A stretch of 64,000 nucleotides of DNA. Source: Porphyridium purpureum. Taxonomy: Eukaryota > Rhodophyta > Bangiophyceae > Porphyridiales > Porphyridiaceae. The notes under the pieces are model-generated. The model made no database searches. It was not told the origin of the DNA and saw nothing but the letters and a program-made list of their open reading frames with translations. Where the stretch lies: the NCBI GenBank assembly GCA_008690995.1, contig VRMN01000017.1, positions 62,001-126,000 on the forward strand. Direction: 5' to 3'. Of the stretch, positions 1 to 10,098 are shown in pieces. Positions within the stretch are counted from its first letter, which is position 1, and the number at the start of each line of letters is the position of its first letter. The translations under genes and the position numbers were made by a program.

Positions 1-2855
1 ATACACTGCACCATTGTGTTGATCTTCGTCAAACATTTGCACGTTTTCGAGTCATCTTCCAGAAAGTCTACGTGCTCCAAGACGCGTTGAATAGTCCGCA
101 CCGGAAGCAATTCTGAACGTGCGTTAATTTGAAATCGTAATCTTGTCAAATTGTGTAAAATATTGCTCGCAAATGAACGACCGGCGACATTTGCTGACAC
201 TAGAGGTCCGCTATCACTGGCTACTAGGCGTAAACATTTTGATGCTCCAGTTGATCGGAAAAGACTTGCCGGTATGCGGAAACGCCCGTGTGTAAAATCT
301 TCTGCCTACCTTATCGTCTTCAGGATTCTTGAAACGGTGCAAATATGCAGGAAAGTACTTGAAGAATGTAGCACGCTCATAGAAGAGTCTGCAGAATCTC
401 GCCAGCCCGCCGCGAATGTGCATGATTTGCAAAGATAAATAGCATTACCCTTGGCGACCGAAAACTTGCAGTATGTTCCACGCGCTTTCGGTACACTACC
501 CTGGCGATAAGCAAAAACTCGTCCAGAAAAAGTTCGAGCTCGCGAAGGTTTTTGAACGATAGCCATTAAAAGAATAAAGCGCCGCCTCAGCGTATTCCCC
601 AATCCCCCCACAACCTCTACGAATTCGAGCGCTCTCCTGGCAAGACAGCATTAGCGCGTAAGATAACCAATACTGGGCAACAAGAAGCTAGGGAATGAAA
701 TGCAAAGCTGCATGTTCCAAATTGTATCCCATTTTTCATCAATTTTGGTGCGCTTTTGGTTCTTTGTGAAAAGTGAGTATTGACACGCAGCTATATTTTC
801 GGGCGTCCCGGTACGTCCACACACGTTCGTTGCGTCCAGCGCAACCAGCCGCGCATTCTCCTTTGGTGGTCACCTGAAACAACCCAAAGCATTCTGTACT
901 TGGTGCACTTCATCTATCTCTCCTTTGTGGCTATCAGTATAGTTCTACAGAAGCCTGCATTGATGTGTTGTGCTGAATTGTCAGCAATTTGCCATTTTCG
1001 TTTCGAGACGCTTGCAACTAGTTGTTCGCCGGTTCCAAATATTGAATAGCGACATTCGATCCCTGGAAATACTCTGACTTTTGCCCACAATTGTTTTCAA
1101 TATTTTGCTTCCCGTACCGGGTACAAGGAGTGTGGGCCGGCCATGATAAGATACCAGTGAATAAAAGTTTGGCTCTGTGATTGTGCTTTACGTATGTCTG
1201 GAGACCCGTTTTGTTAAGGTTTTTGACTTATTTTCTGTTCTTATGCTTACGTTCCCTTTCGGCGTGCAGCATACGCACGCGGACGTGCGACCTATTTATC
1301 CAGGTCGCGAACCGAGGCAGCTGAAATCGCAGAATATCGATAGGGGGTATGGAGGTGTTTTGCAAGGCTAAACAAGTGACAAAAGAGCCCAATAAAGCTG
1401 ACACGTAACCCACATTGGCTTCTACAAAGCTGGCGCACATGTCACTGCTCCTAGATTTGCTCCTGCCATGCAAATATCCTAGCCACACCAAAAGTGCACA
1501 TTCGCTGCACATTATTACACTACTAGCGTCTGAGAGCACTCATATTGGTATCATTCTTTCTCTGCGCACAAAAGTGCATCCTCTGTGTGTCGACGATCTA
1601 TAAACATCGCGAGTGCTAAATATCGTGTTTGATTCAGACGTTGATGTTGATAATATTTTTGATTTTCACCCTGTGCTGCAACTCTACATTAAGCGTGCCG
1701 TTCTTCAGAAAATTCGTCCAAAATCCGCTAGCGTTGGCCTTTGACCTCGTCAGAACATGTGCTGGATTGTACACGCCAACCCTCAGCCAGATTTTATCTA
1801 TTGCCCATGTCGAATACTTCACATATTATATCAAGGGCTGCCACAAGTCTCATCTCTCGTCAACTGAATTTGCAGCCGAGCGTGTCGTACAGATTTTTCA
1901 AGGGTGTAAGTATCTTTAGAAAGCATGAATTAATATTCATCAAGTAATCCTTTTATCTTTTCTCCGATATTAAAAGTGTCTATGAACGTTACTAATTCGG
2001 TAACCAATACAGACTTCGTCCCATGCTTTGTGTTGTATGATGCACTTACCAAAGAATGTGCATCTGACCTCATCAATGACGGCGACTACAACAAAGACGG
2101 CGATCTCTTATTGCACCGTTCCTGGACACTCTGCTACGGTCTGGGGGGCTTCTGAGAACACCGTTACGTCAGGTTTTTTCGTCCGTACTTTGAAGCGTTT
2201 GGATACCGGCCCCGTAGTCCTTGCGCAACGTTTGTATCTTTTTGCATAGCCGCGCCAGCTTTGCAAGATCCTTAGCATCAGGTTTGACCATCTGTGCCGC
2301 CAAATTTGCGTGGATTCGCATGTCTGGTCAATTATTGATCAGTATCCATGCAAGCCACATATTTTTTGGACCGGAGCGTCCAACGGGTCTTGCCGACAGA
2401 GATTGTATATTTGAGTTAGACATGAGCATTTCTCCACGAATTGGTGTTGTTCAAGAAGTATCATTTCGTTCACGTCGCAGAACGTGGTACTATCAAATTT
2501 GTACGGCACATTCTTCTGTTCTGAGGTCTCGAATGACTTCACGACCAAGTCTTCTGCTATCGCAAGTGCTGAAATACCCGTGCAAAAAAAGTTATCCTAC
2601 ACGAGTACAATCATACCGTCGCCCACAAAGCGCAAAAAAGGCAACTATCGAGAAATGCGTGTCGCGTGAAAAGGCATTTTCTTGAGGACCTTGTCGACGG
2701 TCTTGTGCCAGTGACTTCTTTCGACGAGCCCGTACAGTGGGGACAAGACGCGTGAACACAACTTGTCAGCTTCTGCGCCTCTTTGGCCACGGCCTTGGAC
2801 AATACCCAGTACGGTGATCGAGAACGATGACACAATTTACGAGTGCGCGTTGGGT
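1..2855. other. Gene-free decayed stretch
   Basis: No convincing gene is seen. Open frames are short, on both strands, and none carries a recognisable motif. Base composition is more AT-rich than the gene blocks further right. The stretch joins the Fanzor relic that starts near 2860, so it is probably part of the same decayed mobile-DNA region. It might hold unrecognised fragments of other elements. Confidence 0.5.
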
Positions 2856-2859
2856 TTGA

Positions 2860-5800
2860 CTATAAGTGCGCTCGTATACGGTCTCGAAACCATATCCCGC
2901 TCCATTTCCCGGCGGGACCCACAGACCGTTCTATCGGTGCATCAACAGCAGTCTGAAGAGTCTGACAAGCGACGACATGGTAATCACGAGACTGTACGAC
3001 GCATCCCTGCGGGCGAATGGGATCATGACCCACACGCTCCAGGTGCTCAAGTTGTACCCGCTCCATTTCCACGATAAGCGTGTCGCTCTGCCTACGATCG
3101 ACCGCCCTTTCGTGGCCTCGGTGATGAAGATCCTGTAAGAGGAGCCCAAGTGCGGACAGCCGTCCAGCAAAGAGACCAAGCGCATCAAGAACACGGTGAA
3201 AGCGTTTTACAAGGTGCACTGCAAGCCTCATGTGGTAGGGCACCTCAACTACCGCCGCACGCACTCGGCACTAGAATACCTGGCGATTGACGTGATCACA
3301 ATATACAAAAGCAATCTCAAGCACCAAATCGTGGAATGCATCGAGCGTTTCGTCAATGTATCGAAAGAGAAAAGCGCGCTGCTCGCGGTCATTCAAAAGC
3401 ACAAGAATACCACCGGCCGGTATCAGGCGGCGGCCCAAAGCACTGTGTGCTCATATGCGGAAGATCAAGAACGACCTCCTGAGCCCCGAACATCCGAAGA
3501 AGGCATACCGGCTGTGCCACGCGTGGATCGACAAGCAGAGCCACAACGTGTTGCACTCAAAAGAAGCTTCGGAAGGACAGCAGTATCTACCACAACATGC
3601 AGAGTTCGCGGTAGGACTACCTTCCGCACATGCTGTACATGATGAAGGCCGTCGAGGCTCGGGATGCGAGCGCGAGCAGCGCGTCTTCCTTGCGGAGCCA
3701 AATCAGCCCGACGCATCCCCGTCTCGAAACGGTGTCGCTGGTCAACCTCTTTTTCTTTGCGTGTTGGGCAAGCGTGGTGATTGCACGAGAAAGGGTAGCC
3801 TGGTCCAGTACAAGGCGAATATCTGGGGCTTCTTCTTCAAGATCGATACGAAGTGCTTTCACCTCAGAGACGTCATACATGCACACACGTTTGACCACCA
3901 AATTGAGATAGACCGCGTACGGTGCAGCATCCTGCTGAAGTGGAGGGGCATGGTCGAAAAATCCGTCAAGGAACTGAAACCGGAGAAGGGCAGCGGCGAG
4001 ACATACATCGATAAAGCAGAGGAAGATACGCCTCTGACTGACACACAGGTCGTCGCTGTAGATGCCAATCAATCTGACCCGCTGTACGGTGTGGCCAACG
4101 ATACCAGGAGCAAACCAATTTTCACCCAGAACACACGCCGCAAGGAGACAAAGACAAACTTACCGCAACTACAAGCAACTCAAGCAAAAGGTGGCGGATG
4201 GTAAGCGCGTAGTGGAGAGGGAAGCGGAGCTGAGCGCCTGCAAGCGAAAGACGACGGACTTTTTCAAGTTCAAGGTGAACATCCAAAGAAAGAACGAGGT
4301 TCACGATCAGCTCGCGTCGTCTTTACAATGAGTCTATCTTCCGCAAGCTCAAGCTGGGAGACTACGTGCGGCTTTAAATCACGGACGTTCTTTGTTTGAC
4401 CCCATTCGTCTAAACGACTCAAGTATTTTGAAACCTGTAAGCCGATTGGCCACTTTGACGTGAAAGCGCTTTCAGAAACTTCTTTAGAGTCTAGAAAAGT
4501 CAAGACATGTTAAAACATAATGATTTTCTCAAAATGTTGAAGTTCCTCTGAGGAGCTGTACCTCCACTGCACAGGCTTCACATGTCGTGCGGACTGCCGC
4601 TCGCTGCATTTGTCGTAGTCGTCCTCGAGAGCCGAAAAGCGCTGCCTCACCTCGTGCATATATTAGTGCGCCAAGTAGTCAGAGGTTCGCCGTGGTGCGC
4701 GGGGTTCTGGGGTGGAGATTAGCGTGGAGAATATATAAAACCAAATGTTTCTTGTGCTAACAAAGTGGCAAGGAGCTGAGAAGCCGCTTCCTGCGAAGTC
4801 GACCGCGCGTACGTTGTGAGAAATGCATTGGTGGCCGCATAGCAGCCTTCTCCGCATTGTGTAGGCCTCTCCCGGTTCGTCAAAACCCAGCGAAACCGGT
4901 AAAGTTTGCGGCAGACTAGCAATATCATTTCTCTCGGCGCCTTGTTGTCCCTGGCGGGAAGTAAGGGTATAAAAAGAAGACGCGCCTGCCCGGACTAGCC
5001 GGTCAGGTCTTGCCCGGAGAGAGAAGAGGTGAGAAGCAGAGAGTAAAAAGGCACAGCATTGGTAACATTCTGCAACCTCCTTGCCCCTTTTTGCTCTGTT
5101 CGACGAAACTCTTCGTGCACGCCTTGCGTTGAGTACTTTTCTGGCCTTCGCGCATTTTGTCGACGCAAACCAGTCCCAAAAGAAGGGTACTCGAGCATAG
5201 CACTTGAATTCTCGTGGCAATGATCCGAATGCCGCGTAAATGAATCACATTTTCGCCACAAGTATTGTAATTGGTGGAGCAGAACTTACTTCCAGGACAA
5301 GCGCTATGTGGATGCATGGTGCACTCCTCGCTGAAAGAAAAATCTGTGAAGAGAGCGCCGCCACTCCGACACCCTGCTCCTTTGTGCAGGGGTTTCGTGA
5401 ATGTTTTTAACTGGGCTTGTCTCTTGCCCTTCTCTCTTTATTGTCGGACTGGACAGGAGGCTGTGCTACGTGCTAGTTATATATCCTTCAACTTGCAGCG
5501 GTCGTGCACAGACGGTCCTGACCCAAAGGGCAGTGACCGTTTGGCTTCACGATCAAGAGCACATAAAGCTGCTCTGAAAGACTATACAGTCCCTCTTCCC
5601 GTTACGCTCTTCGATTTTGTAACCGCACTCTTTACCGAAAACGATTCATTGGAATTTCACACTGCTCAGGCTAGCCTGTCAGGTCCTGCTCAGCCAGAAG
5701 AGTGAGAAGAAGAGAAAGAGTGAGAGACCTTCAGTAAAGACCACTCGAGGACGCAGCTGGTAACAACTGAAGCTTGTCTGCTTGCACAGTCCGAGAAGCT

Positions 5801-6190
5801 GTCCGATGGGCTCGAGGAAAACATCATACCGATTGGCGACTTTGACCAACGCAAGCCCCGCAAGAACAGAGAGTCTATCTGAGGGAAACGGTTCCGGATC
5901 ATGTTTCGCAAGGCCGGCAATCAGCGTGTTTCTGGCAGACGAGTTCCTGACCAACTGCCATTGCAGTGCATACGGCGGTGGATGTAAGACGTGCAGAGTG
6001 TGCGAGAGCTTCAGACTGTATCGTAGCGCCAAAGTCCTGAGAAACAAACTCGTCGAGTGTGAGACTTGCTCGAGGCTGTAGAATAAAGTTCCGAGCGCCG
6101 CCTCAAACATTTAGAAGGTAGCGCTCAGCGCGACTTTAGGCGAAGAGCGTCCGGACTACCTTTACATGAGTCAGAGACCACATCCGTGGT
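2860..6190 (+). pseudogene. Broken Fanzor (eukaryotic TnpB-like, RNA-guided nuclease family) gene
   Basis: Fragments in three plus-strand frames follow the order of a Fanzor protein. A helical N-terminal part (about 2950-3140) contains LQVLKLYPL. A piece near 3240-3360 reads LEYLAIDVITIYKSNLKHQI. A piece near 3890-3940 reads FDHQIEIDRVRCSILL. The RuvC-I strand near 4050-4130 reads VVAVDANQSDPLYGV and is followed by TQNTRRKETK. A helix near 4330-4373 reads FRKLKLGDYVRL. After a 1.4 kb insertion the gene resumes near 5789, giving IGDFDQRKPRK and FRKAG. A four-cysteine zinc ribbon follows (about 5930-6070), with EFLTNCHCSAYGGGC and VECETC. The first RuvC Asp is kept. The final RuvC block (usually RDVNAAxNI) survives only as KVPSAASNI near 6095-6115, so its Asp is lost. 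Several stops and frame changes make it non-coding. Fanzors are known from eukaryotic transposons; assignment is by remembered motifs. Confidence 0.72.
4377..5788. other. Unidentified insertion inside the Fanzor relic
   Basis: The Fanzor fragments break off after GDYVRL (near 4373) and resume at QSEKL (near 5789). In intact relatives these parts are nearly adjacent, so about 1.4 kb has been added. The insert holds short open frames on both strands with no recognised domain, and a TATA-like run near 4968 (gggtataaaaag). A stretch near 4444-4461 (ccgattggccactttgac) nearly matches the host gene just after the insert (near 5827-5844, one mismatch in 18). This may be a duplicated flank or chance. 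No terminal inverted repeats were found by eye. If it is LTR-related it is a broken fossil. Confidence 0.35.
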
Positions 6191-6242
6191 CCTAAATCGG
6201 TACCACAAAACCAAGGTTCACCTAGCGATGCACGATAAAATA

Positions 6243-7856
6243 TCATCCGCTCAAAATGATGCGTCGCTTGTGCGCCGTGGTCAGATACGAATTGAGCAGC
6301 AGTAGAGATGCGTCGTTCAGCTGAGGTAATGGTGTGTTTTGGAGCAAAGCTATTAGCGCTGTTTCCCTTTCAGGGTGATCCGCGCCATGATTCACGTCTG
6401 CACCATGCCTTACAAGGTACGAAAACAAATCATGGCGGACAGCCTGATGCAGTTGGGAATCGTGCCAGGCGACAATCAGGTCTAATGGACAATAACCGCG
6501 CCAGTCTGCCTGGTTCATAGGTATTTTGTGCGCAATGAGCCGCTGAATGATTGAGGAAATGCACGGCAACGTGATGGTCGAGCTCTCTTCGAAGGAAGCC
6601 AGCAGAATATGGAGCGCGTTTCTCCGACGACGCGTTTCCGTGATTGTCAGATCCGCATTGCGATCCAACAAAAGATGGACCATTGCCTTGTCTCGATTAC
6701 GCACGGCAATGATGAGAGCTGAGGTGCCATTGTTGTCCAGCGCGTTGACATCCGCGCCGTACCGAAGAAGCAAGCGCGCGGTCGAGACATGGCGATTTTG
6801 GACGGCGCTCATGAACGCCGTATTGCCTGTGTTGTTCGTCTGGTCAATCAAGGCGCCTCTTCCGAGAAGGACGCACACGCTTGTGTTCACCCCGCACTTG
6901 GCGGCCAAATGCAAGGCTGTGTTGCCCGTGCGATCGCACGCATTTATATGCGCGTCATAATCCAGTACAAGATTGATTGCTGCACAGATGTCGCTTCCTG
7001 ACGGATTCTGGATCGAGGGCATGGCTGCTGCCATTAATGGCGAACGCCCAAGATCGTCCTTGATCTCTGTGTATGCCCCGAATGCGAACAAAGAGCGCAT
7101 ACAAGAAACGTGACCATTTTGTGCGGCATGCAGAAGCGCGGACCGACCACGACAGTCCTGCAAGTTGACTTGCGCACCAGCCTCAAGCAACAAGACCAGG
7201 CAGTTTTCGTGGCCCTTGACGGAGGCCGACATTAGTGCCGAACGACCGGCATCGCTCTGATGGTCCACGTGCGCACCATTTTCCAACAGGAGGCGCACGC
7301 CCGAACTGTGTCCGTTTTCGGCAGCGAGAATAAGTGCAGACTGACCGAAGTAGTCATCTAGGTTGACTCGCGCAGACGCTTCCAGTAACAAACGCATGCA
7401 TGACTCGCTACCTGTGACCGAGGCAATCAGAAGCGCCGAAAGACCGCGACCGTCTTGCATGTCTACTCGCGCTCCCGCTTCTAGTAAGGGACGCAAGCAG
7501 TCCTGTTGTCCACCTTTAGCTGCGGACATGAGCGCCGACTTCCGCTGCATGTTCTGCAAATCCACTTGCGCGCCTTTCTCAATTAAGATTCGGACACACG
7601 CAAGATTCCCGGCCTCGGCAGCGTACATGAGTGCGGATTGGCCGTCCGCGTCGAGCAAGTCAATATCGGCGCCGGCGTCCAGCAACGCGCAAACGCACGC
7701 ATCCTGACCCGCCTGCGCGGCGCGCATCAGTGCCGTCTGGCCTCCAATCCCTCTGACATTCAAGTCGTCACAAGACGCAATACTTTCCTGCACAGCTGCC
7801 CAGTCCTGTGTTTCCGCTGCGTCCAGAAACGTACACTGCCGCGACGCCTTGTCCAT
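6243..7856 (-). CDS. Ankyrin-repeat protein
   Basis: A 537-residue protein built almost wholly from about 14 ankyrin repeats, from residue 15 to near 490. Repeats follow the pattern GQSALMxAAxxGxxxCxxLLLExGAxVxxQD, with the diagnostic TALMRAA and SALMSA helix starts and the GADI/GAHV turns. There is no signal peptide, membrane segment or added catalytic domain, so it is most likely a soluble protein-binding scaffold whose partner cannot be told from sequence. The start is an ATG (MDKAS) and the frame is intact. Many repeats keep a Cys before the second helix (NxxCVRxLL), giving a fairly uniform array that suggests recent internal duplication. It is divergent from the RbfA-like gene with about 210 bp between start codons. 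Its 3' end lies about 50 bp from the Fanzor relic. Confidence 0.9.
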   Translation of the reverse strand: MDKASRQCTFLDAAETQDWAAVQESIASCDDLNVRGIGGQTALMRAAQAGQDACVCALLDAGADIDLLDADGQSALMYAAEAGNLACVRILIEKGAQVDLQNMQRKSALMSAAKGGQQDCLRPLLEAGARVDMQDGRGLSALLIASVTGSESCMRLLLEASARVNLDDYFGQSALILAAENGHSSGVRLLLENGAHVDHQSDAGRSALMSASVKGHENCLVLLLEAGAQVNLQDCRGRSALLHAAQNGHVSCMRSLFAFGAYTEIKDDLGRSPLMAAAMPSIQNPSGSDICAAINLVLDYDAHINACDRTGNTALHLAAKCGVNTSVCVLLGRGALIDQTNNTGNTAFMSAVQNRHVSTARLLLRYGADVNALDNNGTSALIIAVRNRDKAMVHLLLDRNADLTITETRRRRNALHILLASFEESSTITLPCISSIIQRLIAHKIPMNQADWRGYCPLDLIVAWHDSQLHQAVRHDLFSYLVRHGADVNHGADHPERETALIALLQNTPLPQLNDASLLLLNSYLTTAHKRRIILSG

Positions 7857-7859
7857 CGC

Positions 7860-7920
7860 GCCGGACGCAGCCGGACGCTGCCAGACGCTGCCAGACGGCG
7901 CTGGAAGCTACCAGACGCTT
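7860..7920. repeat. Short 11-bp tandem repeat in a shared promoter
   Basis: Imperfect copies of gccagacgctg (also ccggacgcagc) follow each other in the gap between the divergent ankyrin and RbfA-like genes. The array lies just upstream of the ankyrin ATG, so it is in that gene's leader or promoter. Function unknown. Confidence 0.5.
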
Positions 7921-8066
7921 CCTCCAGTTTGCCCGGGTCTTGGTTCTGATCGCGAGCACCTGCCTTTCATTGATCTATCGGCGGACTTCATTCAAATCCG
8001 ACGTACGAGCGAACGCCTGCACGACGACAAGCCTAAAGCCTGCCCGCAAACGTGTTGGGCGGCAAC

Positions 8067-9983
8067 ATGGTTTCACCGTGCTCTGCGGCACGAGCACGCG
8101 GGCTGTTACTGCGCGTGCAGAAGACCATGCGCGACACGCCAGCGCGGGTTGCACTTGTGAGAAACATCTCGGCATACGCTCGAGTTGAGGACGACGTGCA
8201 CAGGCACTGCAGGATATCGTGTGGGCGGACAACGATTACACACGACAGATGCTGTGGTAGCAGCACAAACATGTCCAAGCCTGTGTCTCGATTTTCTAGA
8301 CGTGCGCTGTCACGCGATGGTGGCGGCGAAGAAGCTCCAGCGTGTGCGTCATCCGTGTCGGACGTGTATGCGAGGTCGTTCACGAGAACTTTTGGGCGGA
8401 CGCGCTCATCGCTTTCCTCCTTTCCGTTGCGAGCAACAGCAAAAGCCATGAACCTGCCTGCAGCACACGTGGCGCGGAACAAAAGATGGATCAGCTCGTC
8501 GGCCATGTCGAGCGCATCGGACGACGACGAGGTTGAAGGATTCACTGAATATACATCTGCGGAAAGAGATGCAGATGAAAGGCGCCCATTGACGCTGTCC
8601 GAGCGACTCGTCAATCCGGAAGAGGTCGTGACTTTCAGAGACCCGAGCGGCAAGGTGATTCGCGGCCGAGTCGTACCGAGCGCGGAGCTCATGATCGAGA
8701 AGGCAAACAAGACGTTGTCTGGTGGCGAGTCTGGCGGTGCAGGTGCCGAAATGAAACACTGCGTCGAAAAGGGCGCAGACTTGGATGGAATACAGAATGA
8801 CCATGGTCTCCTGGCGGCTGTTCCGCATGAGTCAGTTGACGATTGGCAGGAACTGGTGTCGAAGGCAGAGCGCGGAGAGCTGAACGACCCAGACGATCCG
8901 GGGCTGGCGGAAAAAGTGCTGGAGCTGAATCGACTTTTCGCGGATGAAAAGACTTCAATCCAAACTATTGACGAAGTCCATGATTCGGGGAGCGAAGAGG
9001 CTCATGCGGCTTCAGGCGCTAATGAGTTTGGCTTTGAAGGTGATCCAAACGAGACGATTTCGAGCAGCTTGGAAGAGGCGAGCCAAATGGTGCACGAAGT
9101 TTCGTTTGATTTTTCGAGCAAGAAGAGGGAAGTGCACAAGTGGAAAGTCGAGGACGAAGACGAACTCGAGGCAAATGATCCGTCATATTCGCGATTTGAT
9201 GACACTGACTACATGGATAGCGAAACAAAAGAGCGCGCTATGAGGCATTCGGAGTCTCCCAGGGCTTCGTCTCCGCCAACAGGCGGCACCCCACACCGTC
9301 TGGCCGACGCCGAGCAGTTCGAGATGGAAGTCGCTGCGGACAAGCGCAAGCTGGCGGTAGATTTGGCCAGCACTCATGGGTCGGAGCGCATCCGAAAACT
9401 TATCAAGCGGCGGCACCACTACACCGAACGCGACGAAGCAAATGGGCCTTCTGCTTCAGTTGGCGCAGACAGTGCGGGAGCAAGACTGACACGTGCGGCC
9501 CCTATGAAATCTGCTGCAGCAACGGGCACGCGCGGCAAAGCCAAGGCAGCCGACTCGCATATTTCTGCGCCGGCCCAATCAAGAACCGCGGCCACTAAAC
9601 GCCCGTCCTTGGCCCAACTGACTCGGCTACAAGATGTGGTTCGGAAAGTTGCCGACCAGGCTTTGGCGCAACTGAGCTCACGGGCGGTGCACAAGACGCT
9701 TAGCATTCTCCGCGCTGAGGTGGCTGGAAACATGCGCGCGGTAACCCTTGTGTGGACTCCGGGCGACTTCATGCTCGACATCGAGCTTCCTTCAGACCGC
9801 GAGGCACACCTTGAGCTTTTGGAAACCTTCCTAGAGTGCGAACTTCGTCCGCGCGTGCTCAAGGGCCTCTGCATGCACATGCTTCCCAAGGCCGTACCGG
9901 AGCTGACGTTCAAGAGGGCCGGCCACGGCGCGCAGCAGCACCTCGTCGACGCTATCTTTGCTCGCATTCGATCCGAAGCGTGA
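8067..9983 (+). CDS. RbfA-like ribosome maturation factor with long N-terminal extension
   Basis: A 638-residue protein from the ATG at 8067 (MVSPCSAARARGLL). The first 60 residues are rich in Arg, Ser and Ala and poor in acid, as in an organelle-targeting leader. The middle (about 140-480) is acidic, low in complexity and probably disordered. The last 125 residues resemble ribosome-binding factor A, the small KH-like protein that helps 16S/12S rRNA 5'-end maturation in bacteria and organelles: a helix RLQDVVRKVADQALAQL, a strand around AVTLVWTPGDFMLDIEL, then LRPRVLKGLCMHMLPKAVPELTF, which mirrors the RbfA ending LR..L......R..PEL.F. Human mitochondrial RBFA is also much longer than the bacterial protein. 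The fold match is by eye and divergent. An organellar ribosome role is therefore likely, not shown. Confidence 0.5.
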   Translation: MVSPCSAARARGLLLRVQKTMRDTPARVALVRNISAYARVEDDVHRHCRISCGRTTITHDRCCGSSTNMSKPVSRFSRRALSRDGGGEEAPACASSVSDVYARSFTRTFGRTRSSLSSFPLRATAKAMNLPAAHVARNKRWISSSAMSSASDDDEVEGFTEYTSAERDADERRPLTLSERLVNPEEVVTFRDPSGKVIRGRVVPSAELMIEKANKTLSGGESGGAGAEMKHCVEKGADLDGIQNDHGLLAAVPHESVDDWQELVSKAERGELNDPDDPGLAEKVLELNRLFADEKTSIQTIDEVHDSGSEEAHAASGANEFGFEGDPNETISSSLEEASQMVHEVSFDFSSKKREVHKWKVEDEDELEANDPSYSRFDDTDYMDSETKERAMRHSESPRASSPPTGGTPHRLADAEQFEMEVAADKRKLAVDLASTHGSERIRKLIKRRHHYTERDEANGPSASVGADSAGARLTRAAPMKSAAATGTRGKAKAADSHISAPAQSRTAATKRPSLAQLTRLQDVVRKVADQALAQLSSRAVHKTLSILRAEVAGNMRAVTLVWTPGDFMLDIELPSDREAHLELLETFLECELRPRVLKGLCMHMLPKAVPELTFKRAGHGAQQHLVDAIFARIRSEA

Positions 9984-10098
9984 CTGTCGCCAGGCGCGAA
10001 TACGTGGAAAAACCGCACTGGAGGGGACAAGCCGTGCGGAGGAAAAGGGAAAGAACGACAGAGTGCTGGTGTGAAAGGGACGAGAAGGCTCATTCGTG

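Noticed and set aside
4444-5844. 18-bp duplication as a target-site duplication of the insert
   Set aside because: Target duplications of this length are unusual and one base differs; left as an open observation.
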